Positions 1 to 7,371 of a DNA stretch of 10,590 nucleotides are shown here, one piece after another. This stretch comes from Oscillospiraceae bacterium. Its GTDB lineage: Bacteria; Bacillota; Clostridia; Oscillospirales; Acutalibacteraceae. The position numbers were made by a program, and so were the translations under genes. The number at the start of each line of letters is the position of its first letter. Positions within the stretch are counted from its first letter, which is position 1. Location: the NCBI GenBank assembly GCA_029012165.1, contig JAQXLO010000030.1, positions 1 through 10,590 of the forward strand, given 5' to 3'. The notes below the pieces were generated by a model. That model worked only from the letters and a program-made list of their open reading frames with translations. It did not search any database and had not been told where the DNA came from.

Positions 1-527
1 TGAAACACAAACACGGGAATCGCCGAAAAGATACAGCCCTTGCCCATGGAGGCGGTCATAACCATAATGATTATGCTGTCCATTACCGCCTTGATAAACA
101 GAATCGAATGGTCATGTTCAACGGCGTCCATAATGGATCCCATGACCGCCATAGCGCCGATACAGACCGTCAGGGAAGCGGTCACAAACGCATCAACAAA
201 TACAACGTCCTTGGCGTTGCCTGTTTTCCGTTTGAGAAACGCACCGAACCGTTCCAAATTGCGGTCAATGTTCAACAGTTCGCCGACAATCGCACCGAGC
301 ACGAGCGAAAACATAATGGTATATACGCCGTGGGTGGAAATCTTGCCGTCCCCAATCGTCAGCATTTTCGCCACAACGTCCGACAGGCTCATGGCGATGA
401 TGGTTAGCGCCATGGCGACGGTCAGGATTTTTTGAAACCGTTCCTTGAGGATTCCCTTGACCGCCAAACCCAGTAAGCCGCCAATGAGAATCGCCGCCGT
501 ATTTACAATCGTTCCCAAACCCAACAT
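1..527 (-). CDS. DUF554 family membrane protein (N-terminal part, runs off window)
   Basis: The open frame starts at ATG 527 and gives 175 residues with no stop before the window edge; about 50 or more C-terminal residues are probably missing. It is a hydrophobic multi-pass membrane protein. Features typical of DUF554 (YdfK/YqgA-like) are an N-terminal LGTIVNTAAILIGGLLG segment (residues 3-19), GELLNID (82-88), CIGAMAVMGS (122-131), FIKAVMDS (144-151) and MTASMGKGCIFSAIPV (157-172). The family has no established biochemical role, although it is often annotated as a putative membrane or transport protein. A purine-rich ribosome site (GAGGGG) lies about 11 bases upstream. The gene begins 23 bases after the stop of the ArsC/Spx-like gene, so the two are probably co-transcribed. 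Family assignment is by recognition of motif order and is fairly sure; function is unknown. Confidence 0.85.
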   Translation of the reverse strand, partial: MLGLGTIVNTAAILIGGLLGLAVKGILKERFQKILTVAMALTIIAMSLSDVVAKMLTIGDGKISTHGVYTIMFSLVLGAIVGELLNIDRNLERFGAFLKRKTGNAKDVVFVDAFVTASLTVCIGAMAVMGSIMDAVEHDHSILFIKAVMDSIIIMVMTASMGKGCIFSAIPVFVF

Positions 528-550
528 TCTTTTGTATCCCCTCGGGCAGA

Positions 551-892
551 TTATTCCCACGTTGTCCACACGTCGGGACAGTAACCCACGGTGGCAAGCT
601 TCCCATTGCGGACGATGGGCGTTTTGAGTATCTGCTGATTTTCGAGAACCTTTTCCGTCCGTGCGTCGGCAGTCAGATACTTGACCAGCGCAAGGGTGTC
701 CTGATCCTTGCACTGCGGGTCGAGAAGATTGTCCAGCCCCTTGACCGCCTGCGCAACGGAAGTCAGTTCCCCCTTGCTCATGCCCTTTTCTTTCAAGTCG
801 ATAAACTGCGCCTTGATCCTGCGCTCTTTAAAAAAGCGTTCCGCCTTGCGGGTCTCGGGACACTTTTTGGTGCCGAAAATTTGAATGTTCAT
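551..892 (-). CDS. ArsC/Spx-family thioredoxin-fold protein
   Basis: This is a 113-residue protein, the normal length for the ArsC/Spx/YffB family. It opens with a beta strand and the redox loop GTKKCPETRKAERFF (residues 7-21), with Cys11 in the active-site position. Residues 91-98 (TPIVRNGK) form the cis-proline loop that closes a glutaredoxin-like fold. The loop reads C-P-E-T, not CxxC, so this is a monothiol member; two further cysteines lie at positions 61 and 105. It could be a glutathione- or thioredoxin-linked reductase or a Spx-like RNA polymerase partner; the sequence does not decide between them, and arsenate reduction should not be assumed. The start ATG 892 is preceded by AAGGAG at good spacing. 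It lies after the terminator that follows the SpoIID gene and 23 bases before the DUF554 gene. Confidence 0.88.
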   Translation of the reverse strand: MNIQIFGTKKCPETRKAERFFKERRIKAQFIDLKEKGMSKGELTSVAQAVKGLDNLLDPQCKDQDTLALVKYLTADARTEKVLENQQILKTPIVRNGKLATVGYCPDVWTTWE

Positions 893-979
893 CGTTTTCT
901 CCTTGTCTATGGAAATACCGCAAAATTGCGCTCCTCACGGAAATCTGTGATGAACCAGATTTTTCGTCAGGCTGCACGG

Positions 980-1012
980 AAAAGCCGCCCACAGCGCACA
1001 GCCATGGGCGGC
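980..1012 (-). terminator. Rho-independent terminator after the SpoIID gene
   Basis: On the minus strand, 8 bases after the stop codon, GCCGCCCA (1012-1005) pairs perfectly with TGGGCGGC (991-984) around a 13-base loop. TTTTCC follows at once. The stem is GC-rich and well placed, but the U-tract is only four bases, so some read-through into the ArsC/Spx-like gene is likely. Confidence 0.7.
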
Positions 1013-1019
1013 AGTCAAA

Positions 1020-3497
1020 TCAGGAAACCGCTAAGGCAAAGCAGTGGGATCGGATCCCGCTGACGCCGGAGGGTCGGTAGGCATTGAACATGGTGCGGAA
1101 TGCATTGCCGTTCATGGTCTTGTCCCCCACACGGATGGAGGTCACATAGCCCACATCGCCCCGGGCACCGTCATGGCGGAGGATCTCCAGCCATCCGGAC
1201 GGATCCCCGGACAGGGTGATGGGGTTGGACGGATGTGCGGCGTTGTACTTGCGGATCACTTCCTTAAAGTCCGCCGCACTGACAGTCACCGTCGTCTGGC
1301 TGACCGTTTCGATGCTCTCGACGCCGCCCGACAAATATGGGTAACTGTTGCCCCAGACGCTTTCTGCACTGGTGGTCTTGCCCGCCGAACTGGCGTAGAA
1401 CTGGGCAAGGATCGCCTTGCCGTTATAGGTCAGATACTCGCCGAGGGTCGCACTGACCGCATCCTTGACCAGAGCGGACAGCTGGCTGTCGCTGACGGCG
1501 GAATACGCCATGTCGTTGGAGGTCAGCTTATAGCCCTTGGCCTTCATATAGGAATAGGCGGCGACCGCCTGTGCTTTCAAAGCCTCTGTGTCTGATGTTT
1601 TGGCATATCCGCCGATCTCCTGCTGCACGGCACGGATGATAAAGTCCTTTGTGTTCAGCTCCTTGCCGTTATACCGGATGGTCGCCGGCGCCGTCTCCCT
1701 TGACAGGGACGTGCCGGGGAAGTAGTGGTACAAAATCTGCGTGTAGCTCCAGCCCTGCTGTGCATAGGCGAGGGCACCCATCTGGCTCATGCCGACACCG
1801 TGACCGTAGCCGTACACGGTAAAGGTGAATGTGCCGTCCGCCTTGGAGCTGTCGGCGCCCTGCTCGGCCGCCTTTTCGGTGGTGGTCTGGGTCGTCTCGG
1901 CCGGTTTCGTGGTCGTGGTCGTCGTTGTGGCCGACGTTGTCGTCTCTTTTTCGGCCGTGGCGGGCACCGTTGTCTCCGGCTCCGCCTTTTTGGTCGTTGG
2001 GCTCATGATGGCAAATGCCCGGGTCGTGGTCTGCTGCGTCGTCGTTTCCCGGGTCGTTGTTTCCTTGGTCGTTGTTTCCTTGGTCGTCTTTTCTATGTAC
2101 GGCTGCACCGCCGCATCCCAGTCGATGTCCACAGGCGTTTCATAGGAGAGCGTCTGTACGGACTGCGCCGCCTTTTCGGGCACAGCCTCCGCCATACCGA
2201 ACAGCGCCAGATCCTCCTCGGCCGCCGTCGGAAGCGCCTCCTGCGTGGTCAACTCCGTACTGTATTCCGTCTGCGGCTCGGTAACCGCCTCGGTCGAGAT
2301 CTCCGTAACGCTCTGCTCCTCGGAGAAGAAGAATGCCGACACCTCGTCCTTGAAATAGAAGCCGATCAGTACGCACAGGACGATGGCGATCAGCACACAA
2401 AGCAGGATCTTGAGTCCCGTGCCTCGCTTTTTCTTTTGGTTTTCCGCCAAAATCTCCGGCGTATCCTCAAACAGCTTGGCGGGAATCAGCTCCACATCCT
2501 CCGGCGGGAACGCTTCACCCCGCAGGTAGGACTGCACCATGCTGAACAGCTCGTCCGTTGCCAAAACCACCAGATCCGCTGCCGACATTTCCGGGTCGCC
2601 AGTGATCTTGCGCACATGCGCCGTCTTGCGGTCGGCAAGGGCTACGTTGATAAACATTCCCTTGTTGCTGCCCAAAGAGTAGATGTTGGAGATCGCCGCA
2701 CCCAGTGCGGTGCCGATCTCCTGCCGTGCTGCCTCCGCAAGGCAAGCCATGCGCTCGGTGACGGACTCCCGGCTGTCTGCCACAGCCTCCGCCGGAACAA
2801 AGGAGTCGCCGCAGTGCGGGTTGTTGCGCATCCCGTTTTGGATGTACACATTCGTCTCCGTGCGGGCAAAGGCAACTGCCATCTCGTTGTCCGCCAGCAG
2901 CAAGGCCGTTTCGGCAAAGCGCAGGTTGTTGTCCGGCAGCTCCACAGGCGGCTTCACCGGCGGCTGCGTCTTTTCGGGCGCCTGTGCGGCGGCGGCTTCT
3001 CTGGCTCTCGCCTCGAAATACCGGCGCACACCGTCTGTCAAAATCCCTTGGGTGCGGCTTTCGGACAGGGGCAAAAGCAGCAGCGTCTGCTTTCCGCTGC
3101 GCACGGCAAAGCCGGAATACAGTCCGTCCGCCGACAGGAACAGCGCCGCTTCCTTGGGCATGAGGGCGTGTGCCTTCATGGAGGCGTCGGGAACCGTCGC
3201 ACTCTCCCGCATGACGTCCTGCACCGCAGGGCAGATCTCGCTCTTGAGACCCAGCGCCTTCAGCAGATTCCACTTCTGCTCGAGGAACGCTTTTTCATCC
3301 GCCGCCGCCACGATGACCGACGCACGGTTGAACGCTTTTCCCATCTCGCCGAAAAAGTTTTTGGTTTCGGTAAAGGTGCGGAAAGGATGCACCTCGGCGC
3401 CGTCCATGGAAGCAAAGACACCTTCGATCATTCTTTGCAGGGCAACGGTTTGCGAGGACATTTCTTCCTTGAGTATCGCAAATAATTCTACTTTCAC
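1020..3497 (-). CDS. Membrane-anchored SpoIID/LytB-domain protein with CinA-like pseudoenzyme N-terminus
   Basis: The protein has 825 residues. I chose GTG 3497 because GGGAGG lies 7 bases upstream and the N-terminus then aligns with the CinA start; an ATG 27 bases earlier has no ribosome site. Domains in order: residues 1-163 resemble the MoCF domain of CinA; 164-190 form a Pro/Ala linker; 191-326 resemble the CinA C-terminal domain; 361-382 form one transmembrane helix preceded by KKKR, so the N-terminus should be cytoplasmic; 383-555 form a stalk, very Thr-rich at 470-540; 557-823 form a SpoIID/LytB domain. SpoIID-type domains cleave denuded peptidoglycan glycan strands. The usual catalytic Glu is probably Glu627, and the GHGVGMSQ block (565-572) lies before the rest of the domain, not after it. 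Nothing ties this copy to sporulation. It is the last gene before the terminator. The SpoIID call is firm; the CinA relationship is my inference. Confidence 0.9.
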   Translation of the reverse strand: MKVELFAILKEEMSSQTVALQRMIEGVFASMDGAEVHPFRTFTETKNFFGEMGKAFNRASVIVAAADEKAFLEQKWNLLKALGLKSEICPAVQDVMRESATVPDASMKAHALMPKEAALFLSADGLYSGFAVRSGKQTLLLLPLSESRTQGILTDGVRRYFEARAREAAAAQAPEKTQPPVKPPVELPDNNLRFAETALLLADNEMAVAFARTETNVYIQNGMRNNPHCGDSFVPAEAVADSRESVTERMACLAEAARQEIGTALGAAISNIYSLGSNKGMFINVALADRKTAHVRKITGDPEMSAADLVVLATDELFSMVQSYLRGEAFPPEDVELIPAKLFEDTPEILAENQKKKRGTGLKILLCVLIAIVLCVLIGFYFKDEVSAFFFSEEQSVTEISTEAVTEPQTEYSTELTTQEALPTAAEEDLALFGMAEAVPEKAAQSVQTLSYETPVDIDWDAAVQPYIEKTTKETTTKETTTRETTTQQTTTRAFAIMSPTTKKAEPETTVPATAEKETTTSATTTTTTTKPAETTQTTTEKAAEQGADSSKADGTFTFTVYGYGHGVGMSQMGALAYAQQGWSYTQILYHYFPGTSLSRETAPATIRYNGKELNTKDFIIRAVQQEIGGYAKTSDTEALKAQAVAAYSYMKAKGYKLTSNDMAYSAVSDSQLSALVKDAVSATLGEYLTYNGKAILAQFYASSAGKTTSAESVWGNSYPYLSGGVESIETVSQTTVTVSAADFKEVIRKYNAAHPSNPITLSGDPSGWLEILRHDGARGDVGYVTSIRVGDKTMNGNAFRTMFNAYRPSGVSGIRSHCFALAVS
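2037..2096 (-). repeat. 15-bp tandem repeat coding for the Thr-rich stalk
   Basis: A perfect 15-base unit (GGTCGTTGTTTCCTT on the plus strand) occurs at 2052-2066 and again at 2067-2081, with degenerate copies on both sides. It encodes the KETTT/RETTT pentapeptides of the SpoIID protein stalk. The unit length keeps the frame, so copy-number change would lengthen or shorten the stalk without breaking the gene. Confidence 0.8.
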
Positions 3498-3518
3498 AGG
3501 TAATCCTCCCATATCCGC

Positions 3519-3535
3519 CTGCACGATGTGTGCAG
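3519..3535 (-). other. Small hairpin between the second sortase gene and the SpoIID gene
   Basis: CTGCAC (3535-3530 read on the minus strand) pairs with GTGCAG (3524-3519) around a 5-base loop. It sits 8 bases upstream of the GGGAGG ribosome site for the GTG start. No U-tract follows, so it is not a terminator. It may act in mRNA processing or stability, or have no role. Confidence 0.35.
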
Positions 3536-3557
3536 TGCGTGTCTGTGGCTGTGCAGA

Positions 3558-5099
3558 TCAGGCATTGGGGATCCATTTCGATGCCGTGGCATACGGGTTG
3601 GAAAGGCCCTTCTTCTTGTAGTATTTGTCCGGGTAACGGGGACTGCTGCTGGCGACGGCACGGGACACATCCACATCCGTGGATTCGCCCTCCCGTACAA
3701 GGCGGCCGACGACAACCAGACGTTCCTCGTTGAAGTCATACGCACAGGTGGACAGCGTGAGCAGCTTGTCCGTCGGCTGGATGTCCACGCCGGTGGAGTA
3801 CAGCTTGCGTGCGTCCAGCTCGGCGATGTATTCCTTACATTCCGCTTCGTCCTTGAGCTGGGTGAAGATGTAGTCGAAATACCAACCGGAGTCATCATAC
3901 TGGGAGTCGGTCAGGAACACGGCGTACACCTTGAAGTAGTAGTCGGCGTACATGGTCTCCAGATGGATCAGCGGCGCCTTTTTGAAGCCGTCGATCTTGC
4001 GGTATTTTTCCAGTTCGCCGAACACCAAATCATCGTACTCCATGTTGTGTCCGAAGATGCTGGTGTTGTAGTCCAGCGCCGCATAGGTGTTTTTGTAGTT
4101 GACAAAGGGACAGCCGTACTTGGTGGACTCGCCGAAGAAGTTGCGCTTGAGGTACTTGCTGTTGTCCTTGCCCTGCACCACGGGGGTGGAGATGCCCGTG
4201 CCGGGAATCTCCAGATAGCCGTAGAAGTCGGGGTTGGCGGCGTAGAACTGGGCAAGGTTATAGTTGGCGCCGGCGGGCAGATCCGTGTCGCCGAAGGCCT
4301 GCTTGAAGGAATCGGCATCGGAAACGCCGTTGGCAAGCAGCTCGCTCACCTTGTCCTGACGGCGCTTTTCCAGCTGGGGCTGGAGCAGATAGGTGTTGCC
4401 AATGATGCCCAAACACACAATGACCACCGCCATGGAAACCAGAAACAGAACCTTGCGGAAGATCTCAAAGGTGCTGTCCTCCCGATTGGGCAGGAATCTG
4501 CTCTTCTTTTTCTGTTTGTTCTGTTTGGCGGGCTGTTTGGACGCAGGCTTCTGCGCCGGTTTTGCCGCCGGTTTATGTTCGGCACGGCGCACGGCGTCGG
4601 TGGAATAGACCTGTGTGGCGCCGTCTGCGGCAGGGGCTTTCTTTTCGGGTGCGGAAACCTCTCGAATCGCTTCGCCGAAGCCCAGATCCTCCCCCTCCAG
4701 ACTGTCCAGAGACAGGTGGAAGGCGCCTTCCTCCTGCGGTTCGCTTTCTGCGCCGGCGACCTCCGCTTCCATCGCCTCCTTGACCGCTTCGGAAAATTTC
4801 TTTTCCGGCTGTACCTCCTCCTTTTCGGGGGCGGAGTAGGAGTAGATGTCCTCGATCTCCGGCTTGTCCTCTGCCGTGGCTGCCGAAGCGGGCGTTTCGC
4901 CCTGTGCGGAAAGGTCGTCGGGGTCGATGCTCTGGAACTCCTTGAGCAGTGTATCGAAATCCGAGGTGATCTCCGCAAAGGAATCGTCATACAGCTTCGA
5001 CAGGAAATCCTCCGTGGAGCTGTCGTCCGTGGTCAGGCTGTCCAAAAAGGAGTTGATATCCTCATCGCTGCCGATATTCTTTTTCTCTTCATTGCTCAT
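3558..5099 (-). CDS. srtB: Class B sortase with long cytoplasmic N-terminal extension
   Basis: The 513-residue transpeptidase has a C-terminal sortase domain (about 278-470) with His351 in FGHNMEYDDLVFG, Cys452 in LTLSTC and Arg460 in NEERLVVVGRL, the complete sortase triad in class B spacing. Class B enzymes cut a sorting signal in surface proteins and attach them to peptidoglycan or assemble pili. The membrane anchor is at about 215-237. Before it lie some 200 residues that are mostly acidic (1-165) and then Lys/Pro/Ala-rich (175-200). Class B sortases usually have only a short N-terminal tail, so this one is unusually long. The start ATG 5099 has AAGGAGGA 7 bases upstream, and that site overlaps the stop codon of the preceding sortase gene, so the pair is tightly coupled. 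No sortase substrate is visible in the window. Confidence 0.93.
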   Translation of the reverse strand: MSNEEKKNIGSDEDINSFLDSLTTDDSSTEDFLSKLYDDSFAEITSDFDTLLKEFQSIDPDDLSAQGETPASAATAEDKPEIEDIYSYSAPEKEEVQPEKKFSEAVKEAMEAEVAGAESEPQEEGAFHLSLDSLEGEDLGFGEAIREVSAPEKKAPAADGATQVYSTDAVRRAEHKPAAKPAQKPASKQPAKQNKQKKKSRFLPNREDSTFEIFRKVLFLVSMAVVIVCLGIIGNTYLLQPQLEKRRQDKVSELLANGVSDADSFKQAFGDTDLPAGANYNLAQFYAANPDFYGYLEIPGTGISTPVVQGKDNSKYLKRNFFGESTKYGCPFVNYKNTYAALDYNTSIFGHNMEYDDLVFGELEKYRKIDGFKKAPLIHLETMYADYYFKVYAVFLTDSQYDDSGWYFDYIFTQLKDEAECKEYIAELDARKLYSTGVDIQPTDKLLTLSTCAYDFNEERLVVVGRLVREGESTDVDVSRAVASSSPRYPDKYYKKKGLSNPYATASKWIPNA

Positions 5100-5111
5100 C
5101 TGTATTCCTCC

Positions 5112-6110
5112 TTATCGGGTAGGCGTCCAATTTGCGCTGTTTTTGTAGGGGTTGGATTTGCCGGTTGCCGTGTACCACGACTGGGGTCGGCGGTAATCGG
5201 CGTGGTCGGTGACCAAGGTCGGGTCGATGTCCTCCGTCTCCCCGTTGCGCAGCTGACGTGCGACGACGACCAATCGGGAGGTGATTTTATGCCCCGGGGT
5301 GTTGAAAAGATACGAACAGGTGGACAGGGTCAGGATCTGGTCGGTGGGCTGGACGTCCACGCCGGTGTAGTAGAACGCACGCTCGTTGACGCCCGCCAGA
5401 TAGCCCTGCATATCCTCCTCGGTCATGGTGGGGTAGATGTAGTCGAACACATAGCCGCCATCATCGCTCGCATTGACACTGGTGGCAAACACGGCAAAGA
5501 TCTTCCACTTGTAGTGGTTGTACAGCGTACTGTACTCGATGATGGGATTCTGCTTGAAGAACTCGGGATCCTCATACTTGGCAAGGTCGTAAAAGACCTG
5601 CTGTCCGTCCTCGGTGGTGTGCCCGTAGAGGATGGTGTTGCGGGAAAGGGTATATTTGCCGCAGCGGTAGTCCAAAAATACGTTGCCGTACTTGGTAAAC
5701 TCGCCGTAGAAGTCGTTTTTCAGGTATTTGTAGCTGCCGGTCATCCCGTTGTCGGTGCTGCTCTGGACGACGACGGTGTCGATGGAGGTGCCCGGAACCT
5801 TCAGATAGCCGACGGTGTCGCTGTTGGCGGCATAGAGAGGCTTGTAGCTCTTGAGCATATCGGGCAGATATTCTGCGCCGCCGTCCCGGATGACCAATTT
5901 ATTAAACAGTGCTCTCGCCTCGGAAACGTACGTCTCCTGCGCCTCGGTCTGCACCTCGGTCTGCGGCTCGTCCACAGGCTCGGCCTTGCTCAGAAAAACC
6001 ATATTGCGCACGGTGAGCGCCATGCTCACCACAAAGATGACCAGTCCCACAGCGGAGATCACCAGCATGGGGATATTCAGCGAACTCTTTTTTTTCTTCT
6101 TTTTCGCCAT
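5112..6110 (-). CDS. srtB: Class B sortase
   Basis: The 332-residue membrane-anchored transpeptidase starts at ATG 6110, with GAGAGGA about 7 bases upstream. An in-frame ATG 36 bases earlier lies inside cinA and has no such site. A short lysine-rich tail (residues 3-8) precedes a transmembrane helix (about 12-35), giving an N-in, catalytic-domain-out topology. The catalytic residues are His164 in LYGHTTEDGQ, Cys265 in LTLSTC and Arg279 in SRLVVVARQL. After the catalytic core is a tail of about 50 residues ending in SNPYKNSANWTP, which is matched in the second sortase. cinA ends 11 bases upstream, inside this gene's ribosome-binding region. The next gene is also a sortase B, so this is probably a duplicated pair with different substrates or sequential roles. 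Confidence 0.93.
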   Translation of the reverse strand: MAKKKKKKSSLNIPMLVISAVGLVIFVVSMALTVRNMVFLSKAEPVDEPQTEVQTEAQETYVSEARALFNKLVIRDGGAEYLPDMLKSYKPLYAANSDTVGYLKVPGTSIDTVVVQSSTDNGMTGSYKYLKNDFYGEFTKYGNVFLDYRCGKYTLSRNTILYGHTTEDGQQVFYDLAKYEDPEFFKQNPIIEYSTLYNHYKWKIFAVFATSVNASDDGGYVFDYIYPTMTEEDMQGYLAGVNERAFYYTGVDVQPTDQILTLSTCSYLFNTPGHKITSRLVVVARQLRNGETEDIDPTLVTDHADYRRPQSWYTATGKSNPYKNSANWTPTR

Positions 6111-6121
6111 GACAATTCCTC

Positions 6122-7357
6122 TCAATATTTTTGTATGCTCTGCCACACCAGGTGCAAGGCCTTGGATGCGGTCACATAGCGGTTGTATTCCCGGTCATCC
6201 CGACCGGTCTCAAAGCGGACGGCACGCACACCGTCCTTGTCGGCGATGCCGATGTAGGCGCAGCCTGCGGGTTTGTTTTCGCTGCCGCCGGGTCCCGCCA
6301 CACCCGTGACGGAAACGCCGATGTCCGCATTGCCCAGCGCACGGACGCCCGCCGCCATTTCCAGCGCCGTTTCCTCGCTGACGGCGCCGTGGGCTTGCAG
6401 GGTCTCTTCCCGGACGCCGAGAAGCTTTTGCTTGACGGCGTTGGCGTAGCACACCACGCCGCAGTCGAACACGGCGGATGCGCCGGCGATCTCGGTCAGG
6501 CGCTTGGAGATGTACCCTGCGGTACAGGATTCGGCAGTGGCAACGTGCAGCTTCTTAGCGATCAGCGCCTCGACCACCGCCTGCTGGATGCTGTCCACAT
6601 CCACGCCATAGATATATGTATGCAAACGGGACTGTATCTCCCGCAGAACGGGCGCCGTCAGCCTTTGCGCTTGGGCGTCATTTTCCGCATGGGCAGTCAC
6701 CCGCAAAAGCGCTTCGCCCTGCTTGGCATAGGGGGCAACGGTGGGATTGCTGCCCTGCAAAAGATCGGCCACCGCCTCCGCCATGGCGCTCTCGCCGATG
6801 CCCATGGTGCGCACCGTATGCGACACGATCACGCCGCCCGTCTTTTGCAGAAGGAAGGGCTTCACCTTTTCCTCGAACATGGGACGCATCTCGTTGGGCG
6901 GGCCGGGCATCAGCACCACGCACTTGCCGTCCCGCTCCATGGCAACGCCCGGTGCGGTGCCGTGGTCATTGTAGAACACCGTGCCGCCGTCGGGAACGTC
7001 CGCCTGCTTGAGGTTGGTTTGGGGTACGTTTTTGTATTTTTTGAGGATAAACGCCCGGAGCATTTCGAGGGCTTTTTCGTCCCGAACGAGGGAAAAGCCC
7101 ATCACCTCGGCGCAGACCTCCTTGGTGATATCGTCCGCCGTGGGGCCGAGACCGCCGGTCAGCAGGACAAGGTCGCTCCTCGACAGCGCCTGCCGCACCT
7201 CCCGGGAGAGCCGCTCGGCATTGTCGCCAACCGTGCTTCTACGGTGCACGGCGATGCCCATGGACGCCAGCTGGACAGACAGATACTGCGCATTGGTGTC
7301 GAGAATGTCGCCCAAAAGCAGTTCCGTGCCCACGGAGAGAATTTCACAGCGCAGCAT
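6122..7357 (-). CDS. cinA: CinA-family NMN deamidase / ADP-ribose pyrophosphatase
   Basis: The 411-residue protein is full length for CinA. The N-terminal MoCF-like domain (1-170) carries VGTELLLGDILDTN (9-22), TGGLGPTADD (67-76) and PGPPNEM (151-157). A middle subdomain spans about 172-250. The C-terminal PncC-like domain (251-411) has TAESCT (274-279) with likely catalytic Ser277, GAVSEETA (324-331) and TGVAGPGG (351-358). Family members deamidate NMN to nicotinate mononucleotide in NAD salvage, and the MoCF domain can hydrolyse ADP-ribose; the historical name comes from competence induction. The chosen start has AAAGGA 6 bases upstream; an open frame continues further up but runs into thiI. 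All key motifs are intact, so the enzyme should be active. It lies between thiI and the sortases, a few bases from each. Confidence 0.95.
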   Translation of the reverse strand: MLRCEILSVGTELLLGDILDTNAQYLSVQLASMGIAVHRRSTVGDNAERLSREVRQALSRSDLVLLTGGLGPTADDITKEVCAEVMGFSLVRDEKALEMLRAFILKKYKNVPQTNLKQADVPDGGTVFYNDHGTAPGVAMERDGKCVVLMPGPPNEMRPMFEEKVKPFLLQKTGGVIVSHTVRTMGIGESAMAEAVADLLQGSNPTVAPYAKQGEALLRVTAHAENDAQAQRLTAPVLREIQSRLHTYIYGVDVDSIQQAVVEALIAKKLHVATAESCTAGYISKRLTEIAGASAVFDCGVVCYANAVKQKLLGVREETLQAHGAVSEETALEMAAGVRALGNADIGVSVTGVAGPGGSENKPAGCAYIGIADKDGVRAVRFETGRDDREYNRYVTASKALHLVWQSIQKY

Positions 7358-7371
7358 AGCTTGTCCTTTCG

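Noticed and set aside
919..930. CGCAAAATTGCG near-palindrome before the ArsC/Spx-like gene
   Set aside because: Only five pairs around a two-base centre; no neighbouring promoter elements or second copy to suggest an operator.
1725..3485. Plus-strand open frame of 586 codons opposite the SpoIID gene
   Set aside because: Arg/His/Leu-rich low-complexity translation opposite a well-supported gene, and no ribosome site; the Thr-rich repeat on the other strand keeps it open.
3528..6179. Plus-strand open frame of 883 codons across both sortase genes
   Set aside because: It is the antisense shadow of two genes with complete sortase motifs and good ribosome sites. Its translation is Val/Gly/Arg-rich with no recognisable domain, an effect of GC-rich third positions.
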